From: UBA6398 sp963644855 | GTDB taxonomy: Bacteria > Bacteroidota > Bacteroidia > Bacteroidales > Bacteroidaceae | DNA length: 22,758 nt | Direction of reading: 5' to 3' | Assembly (NCBI GenBank): GCA_963644855.1 | Contig: CAVIQL010000035.1 | Coordinates: forward strand, 1-22,758 | Part shown: one piece after another, positions 7,528 through 14,839 of the stretch | Layout: every line of letters starts with the position of its first letter | How positions within the stretch are numbered: the first letter of the stretch is position 1 | Translations under genes and position numbers: made by a program | The notes under the pieces: generated by a model | The model's input: only the letters and a program-made list of their open reading frames with translations | The model's database searches: none | What the model was told of the DNA's origin: nothing

Positions 7528-8538
7528 GTGAAAAAACTATTATTCGCTATACTATCCTTATTTTTCTTGGGTATGGCTGCCACAATCCAGGCAGCCAACC
7601 CAATTAAAATCAAAAAGGTAAAAGTTTTAATCGACAACGACTTTTGCGGAGACCCCGACGGATTGTTTGCCCTCGCCCAGCAAATACTTTCACCCACTAC
7701 CGAAATCGTAGGAATTGTTGGAGGACATTTGAACAACGGCGCAGGATTTTCTTCTCGAAAAGACCAGGCAACAGAATCCGTAGAAAAGGCTAATGCATTG
7801 CTCGATGTCATGAAACTAAAGGACAAATACAAGGTTGTGCCCGGAGCTGAAAGTGCAATGACTTCTGCCGATAAACCCATTGACTCTAAAGGAGCGCGAT
7901 TGATTATTTCCGAAGCCAAGAAATGCACTCCCGAAAAACCTCTATTCGTTACCTGCGGCGCTGCACTTACTAATGTTGCGAGTGCATTGCTTATCGATTC
8001 CACTATCAGCAAAAATATTGTTGTAGTATGGATTGGCGGACAAGAATATAGCTTTGGTGCGGTTCCTCCTCCAGGATATTCTGCCGTGGAATACAATCTT
8101 AATCTTAGCATTCCTGCGGGTCAAGTGGTTTTCAACAAGAGTGATGTAAGAATTTGGCAGGTTCCGCGCGATGCTTACCGTCAATGTCTTTATAGCACCG
8201 ACGAGATGCACGCTTATGTAAAGCCTTGCGGAAAACTTGGGGCTTATTTGAGCAATAGCATCGACAATGTAATGGAAACGTGCGAGAAACTTGGCATTGC
8301 TATGGGCGAAACATATATTTTGGGCGACTCTCCGTTGGTATTACTCACGTCATTGCAAAGCGGATTCGAGGCAGATCCGTGCAGCAGTCGGTGGCAACCA
8401 ACTCCGTGTCCTAAAATCGATGACAACGGACAGTACTTGCCAAATCCCACAGGGCGAATTATTCGTGTCTACACTCAATTGGACACGAGACTGATGTTTG
8501 GCGATATGGTGGCTAAGTTTCATTCTCATACATTTTAG
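7528..8538 (+). CDS. Exported nucleoside-hydrolase-like protein (IUNH family)
   Basis: The start is GTG, 3 bases after the esterase stop, and gives a signal peptide (MKKLLFAILSLFFLG through IQA). The 336 residues match the inosine/uridine-preferring nucleoside hydrolase fold. The N-terminal metal motif reads DNDFCGDPDGLFAL (36-49), a variant of DTDPGxDDxxAL. GAALTN (144-149) corresponds to GPLTN, and EYN (188-190) to the substrate-binding E-N segment. Near the C-terminus GDSPLVLL (266-273) stands where the family usually has a His-Asp pair; Asp267 is kept but the preceding catalytic His is Gly. It probably cleaves an N-glycosidic or related bond in the periplasm, but classical nucleosides may not be its substrate. 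It is translationally linked to the esterase. Its last 26 bases overlap the convergent regulator gene. Confidence 0.85.
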   Translation: MKKLLFAILSLFFLGMAATIQAANPIKIKKVKVLIDNDFCGDPDGLFALAQQILSPTTEIVGIVGGHLNNGAGFSSRKDQATESVEKANALLDVMKLKDKYKVVPGAESAMTSADKPIDSKGARLIISEAKKCTPEKPLFVTCGAALTNVASALLIDSTISKNIVVVWIGGQEYSFGAVPPPGYSAVEYNLNLSIPAGQVVFNKSDVRIWQVPRDAYRQCLYSTDEMHAYVKPCGKLGAYLSNSIDNVMETCEKLGIAMGETYILGDSPLVLLTSLQSGFEADPCSSRWQPTPCPKIDDNGQYLPNPTGRIIRVYTQLDTRLMFGDMVAKFHSHTF

Positions 8539-10216
8539 CCACAGTTTCTGCGAACGTCTTTTCTGGTATACACGAAGAGTGTCTAACTTTCAAACGATAG
8601 TTATACACGGTCTGTGTAGAATAGTGTAAGAATTGGGCAATGCTCACGCTATCGGTTACGCCAAGGCTCACAAGAGCATAGATACGTAGCTCGGGCGTGA
8701 GCGTTCCTTTTTCTTGTGGAATTATTTCGTGGTCAGGCTTCATAAGAGTATTGAAACGGCTTACGAAATCGGGATGTGAGAGAAGGAAAGCCTTGTCGAA
8801 ATGTTCAAAGAAGTTTTTAAGATATTTTTCTGCGTTTGCATTCGACTGTAGTTCTTGCCGCGCTTTGCTATATTTGCCAGCGGTAACAAGATTGTATACC
8901 ATTTTACGAAATTCCTGCACCTCGGCTATATATTTCGTAACAAGTTGGTAGACATTTATGAAGTTTTGGTTGTGATAAGTGATTTCGCGTTTAAGCAAAC
9001 CATTTGATTTTTCGAGTTTGCTTTTCATCACGCTTTCTTTCTCCACCATTGCTTCGAGCGAATGGTTCATTTGTTCCAGTTTCTTGAGCAATGCGTCTTG
9101 TTTGCGGCGTTTCTTTACCACGTTTCTCATCAATAGCCAAATAGCAACCAATGCCAGCGCGAGCAAGGCTATTACTCCGTAGAGGAAGTGGGTTTTCTGT
9201 TGCAATTTTCTTTGATAGTCTTTTGTTATCTTGGTATGTGCATTCACCACTTCCACACTTCGCATCACATCTTTAAAGACATGGGCGTTTTCATTACATA
9301 CCATGACATAATTAAAAGCCCTGTCGGTGTCGAGATGTGAATATGATGCGGAAACAAGATAGAGCAGCGACGAAGCCTCCTTGTTTGAAGAGCAGATATC
9401 GCTTATTGCCGAAAGAATGAGATAGTGCAGATAGTTGTCTATGTCGTTTTTCGTTAGATATATACGCGATATGGCGATACACAACATTGCAGCTTTGGGC
9501 GACGGTTGCCTTGTGTGTTTAAGTTCCTCGGTCAATTCGGCGAGTTTGTCTTCTTTTAGATACATCACTCCGTAGTAGTATTTCTGCCACATGCCTTCGG
9601 GCAGATATTTGCTGTATTTGGCGTAAAGTTCATGTGCCTGACTCTGCACCGGCTTATAGAATCCCACTTGAATTGCTCGCATATAAAACTCGAGGTTAAG
9701 CATTGCCAGCTTCACTTTTGCGCATTCCGGGACCTTTTCTATGCTCCCAATTTCCCCCAACGCATTGTTCGCTTTCAGCATATCGCCTTGCAGGGTAAAC
9801 ACATAGGCTTCGTCTATCAAAGCTTGCAGATACATTTCGTCCATGTTGTTTTGACGAGCCACGGTCTTCTCCATTTCAGCATAATGCTGGGCAGAATCAG
9901 CATTAAACTTCAAGTATTCGTCAAACAGTTGCTTATAGTAAGCATACCGGTCTTGCGGCGAAACATATTGTGAGTATCGTTGTTTGATTTTGGCAATAGC
10001 TTCGAGTTTTCTTGCGTCATAAACATTTCTCTTAGCCACAACCGAATCCAAAGTTTTCAAATCTCTTTCGGCACAACCACTATGTTGCGGCTTGGCAACC
10101 CCACTTGTTGCAAAGGTCAACACCAAGATTGTGGCAAACAGTATCTTTATGGGCAAAGACCACGTTTCAATACATTTTTCGCTCAACGTTTTTACCCTAT
10201 AATTGCTTAAATTCAT
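8513..10216 (-). CDS. Membrane-anchored TPR/HTH transcriptional regulator (DUF6377-like)
   Basis: This 567-residue protein has the architecture of Bacteroidales regulators annotated with DUF6377. A hydrophobic signal or anchor lies at about 23-41. A helical, TPR-like sensor region (about 50-335) should face the periplasm. One transmembrane helix (343-364) is followed by a basic stop-transfer run (KKRRK), then a coiled coil (about 370-415). A helical domain and a C-terminal helix-turn-helix (about 505-548; LTPELRIYALVSLGV, then SIAQFLHYSTQTVYNYRLKV) complete it. Such proteins sense an envelope signal and control nearby catabolic genes; that role is inferred. It converges on the nucleoside-hydrolase gene with a 26-bp overlap and diverges from nahK across array B. 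The start ATG lies 23 bases after a good -7 box. The family name comes from memory of the architecture, not from a search. Confidence 0.85.
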   Translation of the reverse strand: MNLSNYRVKTLSEKCIETWSLPIKILFATILVLTFATSGVAKPQHSGCAERDLKTLDSVVAKRNVYDARKLEAIAKIKQRYSQYVSPQDRYAYYKQLFDEYLKFNADSAQHYAEMEKTVARQNNMDEMYLQALIDEAYVFTLQGDMLKANNALGEIGSIEKVPECAKVKLAMLNLEFYMRAIQVGFYKPVQSQAHELYAKYSKYLPEGMWQKYYYGVMYLKEDKLAELTEELKHTRQPSPKAAMLCIAISRIYLTKNDIDNYLHYLILSAISDICSSNKEASSLLYLVSASYSHLDTDRAFNYVMVCNENAHVFKDVMRSVEVVNAHTKITKDYQRKLQQKTHFLYGVIALLALALVAIWLLMRNVVKKRRKQDALLKKLEQMNHSLEAMVEKESVMKSKLEKSNGLLKREITYHNQNFINVYQLVTKYIAEVQEFRKMVYNLVTAGKYSKARQELQSNANAEKYLKNFFEHFDKAFLLSHPDFVSRFNTLMKPDHEIIPQEKGTLTPELRIYALVSLGVTDSVSIAQFLHYSTQTVYNYRLKVRHSSCIPEKTFAETVAKMYENET

Positions 10217-10238
10217 ATTTTCCTCTTATTCTGATGTG

Positions 10239-10246
10239 CAAAAATA
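10239..10246 (-). promoter_or_regulatory. -7 box of the regulator gene
   Basis: On the minus strand this reads TATTTTTG followed by C, an exact TAnnTTTG match. TTGTTG (10266-10261) lies 14-17 bases upstream as a possible -33 element. The start codon is 23 bases downstream, giving a short leader. Confidence 0.6.
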
Positions 10247-10273
10247 CGAAGTAGAAAAAACAACAAGGCATCT

Positions 10274-10378
10274 TGTAAAAATAATATCCGATATTATTTA
10301 AAAAAGGTCTGACATTATTTAAAAAATATCCGACATTAGTTCAAAGGCCTCTAATATTATTTGGGGAGCATCTGACAT
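10274..10378. repeat. Array B: five tandem 21-bp units (TCNGA repeat family)
   Basis: Units run 10274-10294, 10295-10315, 10316-10336, 10337-10357 and 10358-10378. Cores are TCCGA, TCTGA, TCCGA, TCTAA (the degenerate fourth unit) and TCTGA. Two further 21-base steps to 10420 keep the spacing and end in TAT and ACAT, but their interiors are not recognisable. The array lies exactly between the divergent -7 boxes of the regulator (10246) and nahK (10416). It is preceded by AAGGCATCTTGT (10265-10276), as in array A. Confidence 0.88.
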
Positions 10379-10415
10379 AGTCCCCAAAAACAAGGTTATT
10401 CTCATCGTTTTTACG

Positions 10416-10423
10416 TACATTTG
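10416..10423 (+). promoter_or_regulatory. -7 box of nahK
   Basis: TACATTTG followed by C fits TAnnTTTG and lies 28 bases before the ATG. No clear TTTG -33 element is seen. The upstream space is taken up by the 21-bp array, which could carry an activator or repressor site. Confidence 0.55.
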
Positions 10424-10451
10424 CAAAATAACAAACTAACGAAAATATAGC

Positions 10452-11546
10452 ATGGAACAAGAAAAGCTACAGACTATCGTAGGCAAATTTGCCATCACAG
10501 GAACAGTTGAAGATATCAAGCCATTGGGCAACGGTCTAATCAATTCCACCTACAAAGTAACCACGCAAGACGGCGCGCCCGACTATGTGTTGCAGTGCAT
10601 CAACCACGCAGTTTTTCCCGATATCGACTTGCTTATGCGCAATATCATTGCCGTAACCAACCATATCCGCAAAAAGCTCACCGATGCCGGCGAAACCGAT
10701 ATCGAACGCAAATGTCTGCGATTCGTTCCGCTAAGCAGCGACAACAACAAATACTATCTGTTTGAAGCCGAGAAATATTGGCGCATCATGGTCTATATCC
10801 CCGATGCCATAACCAAAGAAGCCGTTACTCCCGAAAGCTCCTACACCGTGGGCGAAGCATTCGGCAACTTCGAAGCCATGCTTGCCGACATTCCCGTAGA
10901 ACTTGGCGAAACCATCAAAGACTTCCACAACATGGAATTCCGCCTGCAACAACTACGCGATGCCGTGAAAGACAATCTGGCAGGGCGCGCAGAAGGCGTG
11001 AAAGACTTCATCGACCAAATAGAAAGCCGCGCCGAAAAAATGACACTCGCCGAACGATTGCACAGAGAAGGCAAACTGCCAAAAAGAATTTGCCACTGCG
11101 ACACCAAAGTAAACAACATGATGTTCGACGCCAAGACCGACAAAGTGTTGTGCGTAATCGACCTCGACACAGTGATGCCAAGCTACGTATTCTCCGACTT
11201 CGGCGATTTCTTGCGCTATGCCGCCAATACTTCAAAAGAAGACGAGAAAGACTTAAGCAAGGTAAACTTCAATCTTGAGATATTCAAAGCCTTCACAAAA
11301 GGATACCTCAAAACAGCAAGCGCATTCCTCACCCCAATCGAGAAAGAAAATCTACCCTATGCGGCAGAACTCTTCCCCTATATGCAGACCGTGAGATTCC
11401 TTGCCGACTATCTTAACGGCGACACGTACTTCCGCACCGAATATCCCGAACATAATTTGGTGAGAGCCAAGGCACAGTTTAAACTATTCCTGAGTGCCGA
11501 GCAACAAGAAAACGATATGAAGGAATACATTTCCTCACTCAATTAA
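10452..11546 (+). CDS. nahK: N-acetylhexosamine 1-kinase (NahK-like)
   Basis: The 364-residue cytoplasmic protein belongs to the aminoglycoside-phosphotransferase/choline-kinase fold and follows the bifidobacterial N-acetylhexosamine 1-kinase closely in key places. These include GNGLINSTYKVTT (26-38), the catalytic loop HCDTKVNN (215-222) with Asp217 as base, IDLDTVMP (236-243) for metal binding, and the C-terminal block RFLADYLNGD then YPEHNLVRAKAQFKL. NahK phosphorylates GlcNAc or GalNAc at C1, feeding nucleotide-sugar synthesis or salvage. That agrees with a neighbourhood of exported glycan enzymes and a membrane-anchored regulator, though no transporter or N-acetylhexosaminidase is in this window. 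A homoserine-kinase-type II relative is less likely given the HxDTKxNN and PEHNLVR matches. The gene has its own promoter and is followed by a hairpin at 11554. Confidence 0.82.
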   Translation: MEQEKLQTIVGKFAITGTVEDIKPLGNGLINSTYKVTTQDGAPDYVLQCINHAVFPDIDLLMRNIIAVTNHIRKKLTDAGETDIERKCLRFVPLSSDNNKYYLFEAEKYWRIMVYIPDAITKEAVTPESSYTVGEAFGNFEAMLADIPVELGETIKDFHNMEFRLQQLRDAVKDNLAGRAEGVKDFIDQIESRAEKMTLAERLHREGKLPKRICHCDTKVNNMMFDAKTDKVLCVIDLDTVMPSYVFSDFGDFLRYAANTSKEDEKDLSKVNFNLEIFKAFTKGYLKTASAFLTPIEKENLPYAAELFPYMQTVRFLADYLNGDTYFRTEYPEHNLVRAKAQFKLFLSAEQQENDMKEYISSLN

Positions 11547-11553
11547 AAACAAC

Positions 11554-11580
11554 GCGAGGCACCCCACCAAGGTGCCTCGC
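11554..11580. terminator. Perfect 10-bp GC-rich hairpin between nahK and the HhH gene
   Basis: GCGAGGCACC (11554-11563) and GGTGCCTCGC (11571-11580) pair perfectly around CCACCAA. The forward strand has no T tract after it. The minus strand does (GTTGTTTTTAATT), although no minus-strand gene reads into it. It may attenuate forward transcription or sit in the leader of the next gene. Its 3' arm contains the GTG at 11572, which argues against that codon as a start. Confidence 0.5.
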
Positions 11581-11592
11581 ATTGCTATAGTT

Positions 11593-13653
11593 ATGCCCAG
11601 CAAAATTCTCATCGCCCTACTCTGCCTGTTTGTTACCGCATTGCAAGTTTCAGCACAAGCCTTGCAGCAAGAACACATTGGCACAAACGAAAAGAGAATA
11701 TGCACCTGGGACGAATTTGTTGAAACATTCTCCACATCATACTTCGACGACAACGAAACACCCAACCTAAGCGAAGAACGACTCGACGCACTCCGAACCA
11801 TACACGACAATCCGTTGGACATTAACACGGCTTCGCGCGATGAACTACTCGATCTACCGTTTATATCCCCCGTTCAAGTCGATTCAATCATCAGTTACGT
11901 TTCAAAATACGGTCCGTTGCTTTCGCTCGGAGAACTTTCGCTTATTCCCCTACTCGATTATCAGACACGCTTTCTACTCACGGCGTTTCTTGTATGCAAG
12001 CCCGTGAAGACGAAACCCAATACAAAAAAGCTACTACTAAACGGGAAACACGATATAGCCATAAACATTGCAACACCCCTGTATACCGCAGCAGGATATA
12101 AAGACAACAGTTCGCTAAATAACAACAACAAATATCTCGGCGACAAGAATCGTGCAGCATTAAAATACTCCTACAACTACAAAGACGAATTTAAATACGG
12201 AATTGCTGCCGAGAAAGATGCCGGAGAACCCTTTGCGTGCCGAGGAAATGCGCTTTTCGACTCCTATTCATTCCACTTCTTCAGAAAACAAAAGAACGGC
12301 AAATACATTTTAGCCCTTGGCGACTATCGCGTGAACCTTGGCGAAGGGCTGATTGCAGGGAACATGTATTTTTCGGGCAAGAAGATTGCGCTTTCCAACT
12401 ACTATAATAACCGCAATATCCTTACACCTCACACCTCATATTCGGAACGAGATTTCTTCAGAGGCGTTGCCGGCAGTTTGAGATTGGGCAGATTTCTAAC
12501 CACAGCCTTTGTTTCATACAAGCCAAACGATGCCATAACAAACGACAGCAACAACATTACTTCGATAACAAACACCGGATACCACCGAACCATTCCCGAA
12601 CAAAAAAGAAGGGGAAACCTTAACGACTTGACCATTGGCGGCGATTTATCATACAATCATAATATCTTCAAGCTTGGAATTTCGGCTATCTCCACGCATT
12701 ACGACAAGAAGCTCTCGCCGCGCAATGCCGAATACAACCGTTATGCCATGCGCGGCAAAGACTTTCACGCTTTTTCTTTGCACTATGCCGTAAACCACAA
12801 AGCACTTTCGAGCCGCGGCGAGGCTGCTATGTCAGAGACCAACGCAATGGCTTTTGTCAATACCATTAAATGGCGCGCTACAAACCGAACCACTTTGGTC
12901 AACATACTCCGCAGTTATTCCATGAAATACGTTCAGCCGTATGCCGAATGTTTCAAGAGTTCCGGCAGGGTAAACAATGAGCAGGGCATCTATCTCGGAG
13001 CAAAAAGCGAGGTGTTGAAATCACTCACACTGCAAGGCTACATTGATATATTCCATTCTCCGTGGCCCTCCTACAAATATCGCGCGCCTGTAAACGGAAC
13101 AGAACTATTTTTCGAAGCCTATTTGCACAACACAAAAGGGAACTTCGTCTCAGCAGAATGGAAATTCACCAACCGAAAGTTAGACGCAATATATATAACC
13201 AACGACTCTTCGGACAAAAACAAGAATCTTGTCAGAATTCAGGCGGGAGCTACCTTCAACAAATTCACTACCCGAACCGCGCTTTCCTTTTCATCGTCGA
13301 AGGACAAGGGAAAAACAAACCACGGGTGGGCAATTAGCCAAAGAGTAAACTATACAACTAAAAGAATTACCCTGGCATCGGCTGCAAGCTACTTCAACAC
13401 AAGCAACTACGCCACGAGAATTTACGCATACGAAAGCAATGTGAAATACAACTATGCCAACTTCTCCAATCTATATGGCGAGGGAATTAGGGCAAGCTTG
13501 CTTTGCAGTGCAAGATTAAGCAACAAAATAAGATGCTACGCCAAATATGGCATAACCCATTACTTTGACCGCAAAACAATCAGTACAGGGGCGCAAACCA
13601 TTGCGTCGTCATCAAAAAGCGACTTGGATTTCTGCATAAACGTAACGATATAA
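11593..13653 (+). CDS. Helix-hairpin-helix domain outer-membrane beta-barrel protein
   Basis: ATG 11593 gives a 686-residue protein with a canonical signal peptide (MPSKILIALL through VSA, cleavage before Gln22). The in-frame GTG at 11572 lies inside a hairpin arm and is rejected. Residues about 74-135 form a ComEA-like helix-hairpin-helix pair: NPLDINTASRDELLDLPFIS, then GPLLSLGELSLIPLLD. From about residue 150 to the end the sequence is a run of alternating polar and aromatic strands (YKYGI, RVNLGEGLIAGN and so on), typical of an outer-membrane barrel, ending in CINVTI. Proteins with an exported HhH module followed by a barrel occur widely in Bacteroidetes without known function. DNA contact at the cell surface or periplasm is a possibility only. 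The nitroreductase gene follows after 10 bases and is probably co-transcribed. Confidence 0.82.
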   Translation: MPSKILIALLCLFVTALQVSAQALQQEHIGTNEKRICTWDEFVETFSTSYFDDNETPNLSEERLDALRTIHDNPLDINTASRDELLDLPFISPVQVDSIISYVSKYGPLLSLGELSLIPLLDYQTRFLLTAFLVCKPVKTKPNTKKLLLNGKHDIAINIATPLYTAAGYKDNSSLNNNNKYLGDKNRAALKYSYNYKDEFKYGIAAEKDAGEPFACRGNALFDSYSFHFFRKQKNGKYILALGDYRVNLGEGLIAGNMYFSGKKIALSNYYNNRNILTPHTSYSERDFFRGVAGSLRLGRFLTTAFVSYKPNDAITNDSNNITSITNTGYHRTIPEQKRRGNLNDLTIGGDLSYNHNIFKLGISAISTHYDKKLSPRNAEYNRYAMRGKDFHAFSLHYAVNHKALSSRGEAAMSETNAMAFVNTIKWRATNRTTLVNILRSYSMKYVQPYAECFKSSGRVNNEQGIYLGAKSEVLKSLTLQGYIDIFHSPWPSYKYRAPVNGTELFFEAYLHNTKGNFVSAEWKFTNRKLDAIYITNDSSDKNKNLVRIQAGATFNKFTTRTALSFSSSKDKGKTNHGWAISQRVNYTTKRITLASAASYFNTSNYATRIYAYESNVKYNYANFSNLYGEGIRASLLCSARLSNKIRCYAKYGITHYFDRKTISTGAQTIASSSKSDLDFCINVTI

Positions 13654-13663
13654 ACTATTGAAT

Positions 13664-14407
13664 ATGGACATAATTAAAAGCCACAAGAGTATAAGGAAAT
13701 ACTCCAACAAACATCTTAGCGACGAGCTCATAAAAGATTTGATTGAAGAAGCAGAACATACGCAAACCATGGGAAACATGCAGCTTTATAGTGCCGTGGT
13801 TTCGCGTTCCGAAGAGATAAAGAAGCAATTGTCTCCGCTGCATTTCAATCAACCAATGGTGATGGCAGCACAGGCAGTGGTTACAATTTGCGCCGACTTC
13901 AATCGCACGGTAAAATGGTGTGAGCAGCGCAAAGCCATTCCAGGCTACGACAACGAATTGTCGTTTTTGAATGCCGCCACCGACGCTCTGCTTTTCACCC
14001 AAACCTTTTCGATTGTTTGCGAGAACGCAGGATTGGGAGTATGTTTCCTTGGAACTACAATCTACCAACCCGACAAAATAATCGACATACTAAAATTGCC
14101 AAAACTCACATTCCCCGTAGCCACGCTGACAATAGGCTATCCCGACGAAACGCCCAATATAAGCGACCGACTACCGGTAGATGCAATAATGCACAACGAG
14201 ACTTATAGCGACTACACTCCGCAGGATATCGACAACTATTACAATTACAAGGAATCGTTGCCCGAGAATGTGGAGTTTGTGAAGATTAATTCAAAGGAAA
14301 CCCTTGCCCAAATCTTCACAGACCTTCGATATACAAAGAAAGACAACGAAGCAATGTCGGAAACCCTATTGGAAACACTCAAGAGGCAAGGCTTTCTAAA
14401 AGATTAA
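13664..14407 (+). CDS. Nitroreductase family NAD(P)H:FMN oxidoreductase
   Basis: I choose ATG 13664 over the upstream TTG at 13658, giving 247 residues. The N-terminal SHKSIRKYSNK (6-16) is the FMN-phosphate-binding segment of nitroreductases. GNMQLYS (38-44) follows, and a helical dimer core contains ENAGLGVCFLGTTIY (about 125-140) and the FPVATLTIGYPDE strand-turn typical of the NfsA/Frp-like branch. The length and the C-terminal extension past the TIGYPDE motif also fit that branch. Such enzymes transfer hydride to quinones, flavins or nitro compounds in the cytoplasm; the physiological substrate is unknown. The gene starts 10 bases after the HhH-barrel gene stop. Transcription probably ends at the hairpin at 14444. 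Confidence 0.9.
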   Translation: MDIIKSHKSIRKYSNKHLSDELIKDLIEEAEHTQTMGNMQLYSAVVSRSEEIKKQLSPLHFNQPMVMAAQAVVTICADFNRTVKWCEQRKAIPGYDNELSFLNAATDALLFTQTFSIVCENAGLGVCFLGTTIYQPDKIIDILKLPKLTFPVATLTIGYPDETPNISDRLPVDAIMHNETYSDYTPQDIDNYYNYKESLPENVEFVKINSKETLAQIFTDLRYTKKDNEAMSETLLETLKRQGFLKD

Positions 14408-14437
14408 CCCCAGAGAGAAAAGCTACGCTCTGCTTAT

Positions 14438-14479
14438 CGTCTCAACAATATCAGATGTTTCTCACGAAATGTCTGATAT
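14438..14479. repeat. Site D: two 21-bp units folded as an inverted pair
   Basis: Two 21-base steps, 14438-14458 and 14459-14479, end in TCAGATGT and TCTGATAT, like the units of arrays A-C. The two cores are complementary, so the pair forms the long hairpin described as the nitroreductase terminator. It may be a remnant or a variant of the same repeat family. Confidence 0.6.
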
Positions 14480-14486
14480 TGTTTTT
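14444..14486 (+). terminator. Long-stem terminator after the nitroreductase gene
   Basis: The stem runs from AACAATATCAGATGTTTC (14444-14461) to GAAATGTCTGATATTGTT (14466-14483), 18 bp with two wobble pairs and a TCAC loop. It ends in a T run (14482-14486). The strong stem and T tract fit an intrinsic terminator. Confidence 0.75.
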
Positions 14487-14597
14487 GCATCAAAAGTTCG
14501 ACGAAATCCATTGATAATCTTACGATTTTGCCGAAACCAACTTGCAGAAAAAACGCACGCCAGCATCATAATTTCTTTACACCACAATCTCCCCATA

Positions 14598-14839
14598 AAG
14601 ACACCATGGTCTCTTTGTCAAGACACCATGGTCTCTTTGTCAAGACACCATGGTCTCTTTGTCAAGACACCATGGTCTCTTTGTCAGAACACCATGGTCT
14701 CTTTGTCAGAACACCATGGTCTCTTTGTCAGGACGCCACGGTCTCTTTGCCAGGACGCCACGATCTCTTTGCCAGGACACCACGGTCTCTTTGCCAGGAC
14801 GCCATGGTCTCTTTGCCAGGACACCGCGGTCTTATTTTA
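14598..14839. repeat. Array F: eleven-copy 22-bp palindromic tandem repeat
   Basis: Ten full units and one decayed unit run from 14598 with exactly 22-bp spacing. The first four are identical: AAGACACCATGG then TCTCTTTGTC. Units 5-6 are identical to each other (AGAACACC start). Units 7-10 vary (AGGACGCC or AGGACACC start, TTTGCC end, CCATGG or CCACGG centre). The last has CCGCGG and decays after GTCTTA. Each early unit is nearly palindromic around CCATGG (AAAGACA left, TCTCTTT right, one mismatch). All three forward frames are open across it only because 22 is not a multiple of 3 and the unit has no stops. It has no spacers, so it is not CRISPR. Confidence 0.97.

Noticed and set aside
7491..8111. 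Minus-strand open frame of 206 codons over the esterase-nucleoside hydrolase junction
   Set aside because: It lies wholly opposite two well-supported genes and lacks recognisable domains or a promoter.
13658..13663. TTG start for the nitroreductase
   Set aside because: ATG 13664 is two codons downstream and places the FMN-binding segment at the usual distance from the N-terminus.
14598..14839. CRISPR array
   Set aside because: Units are contiguous at 22 bp with no unique spacers and there are no cas genes. The 21-bp arrays are spacer-free as well.
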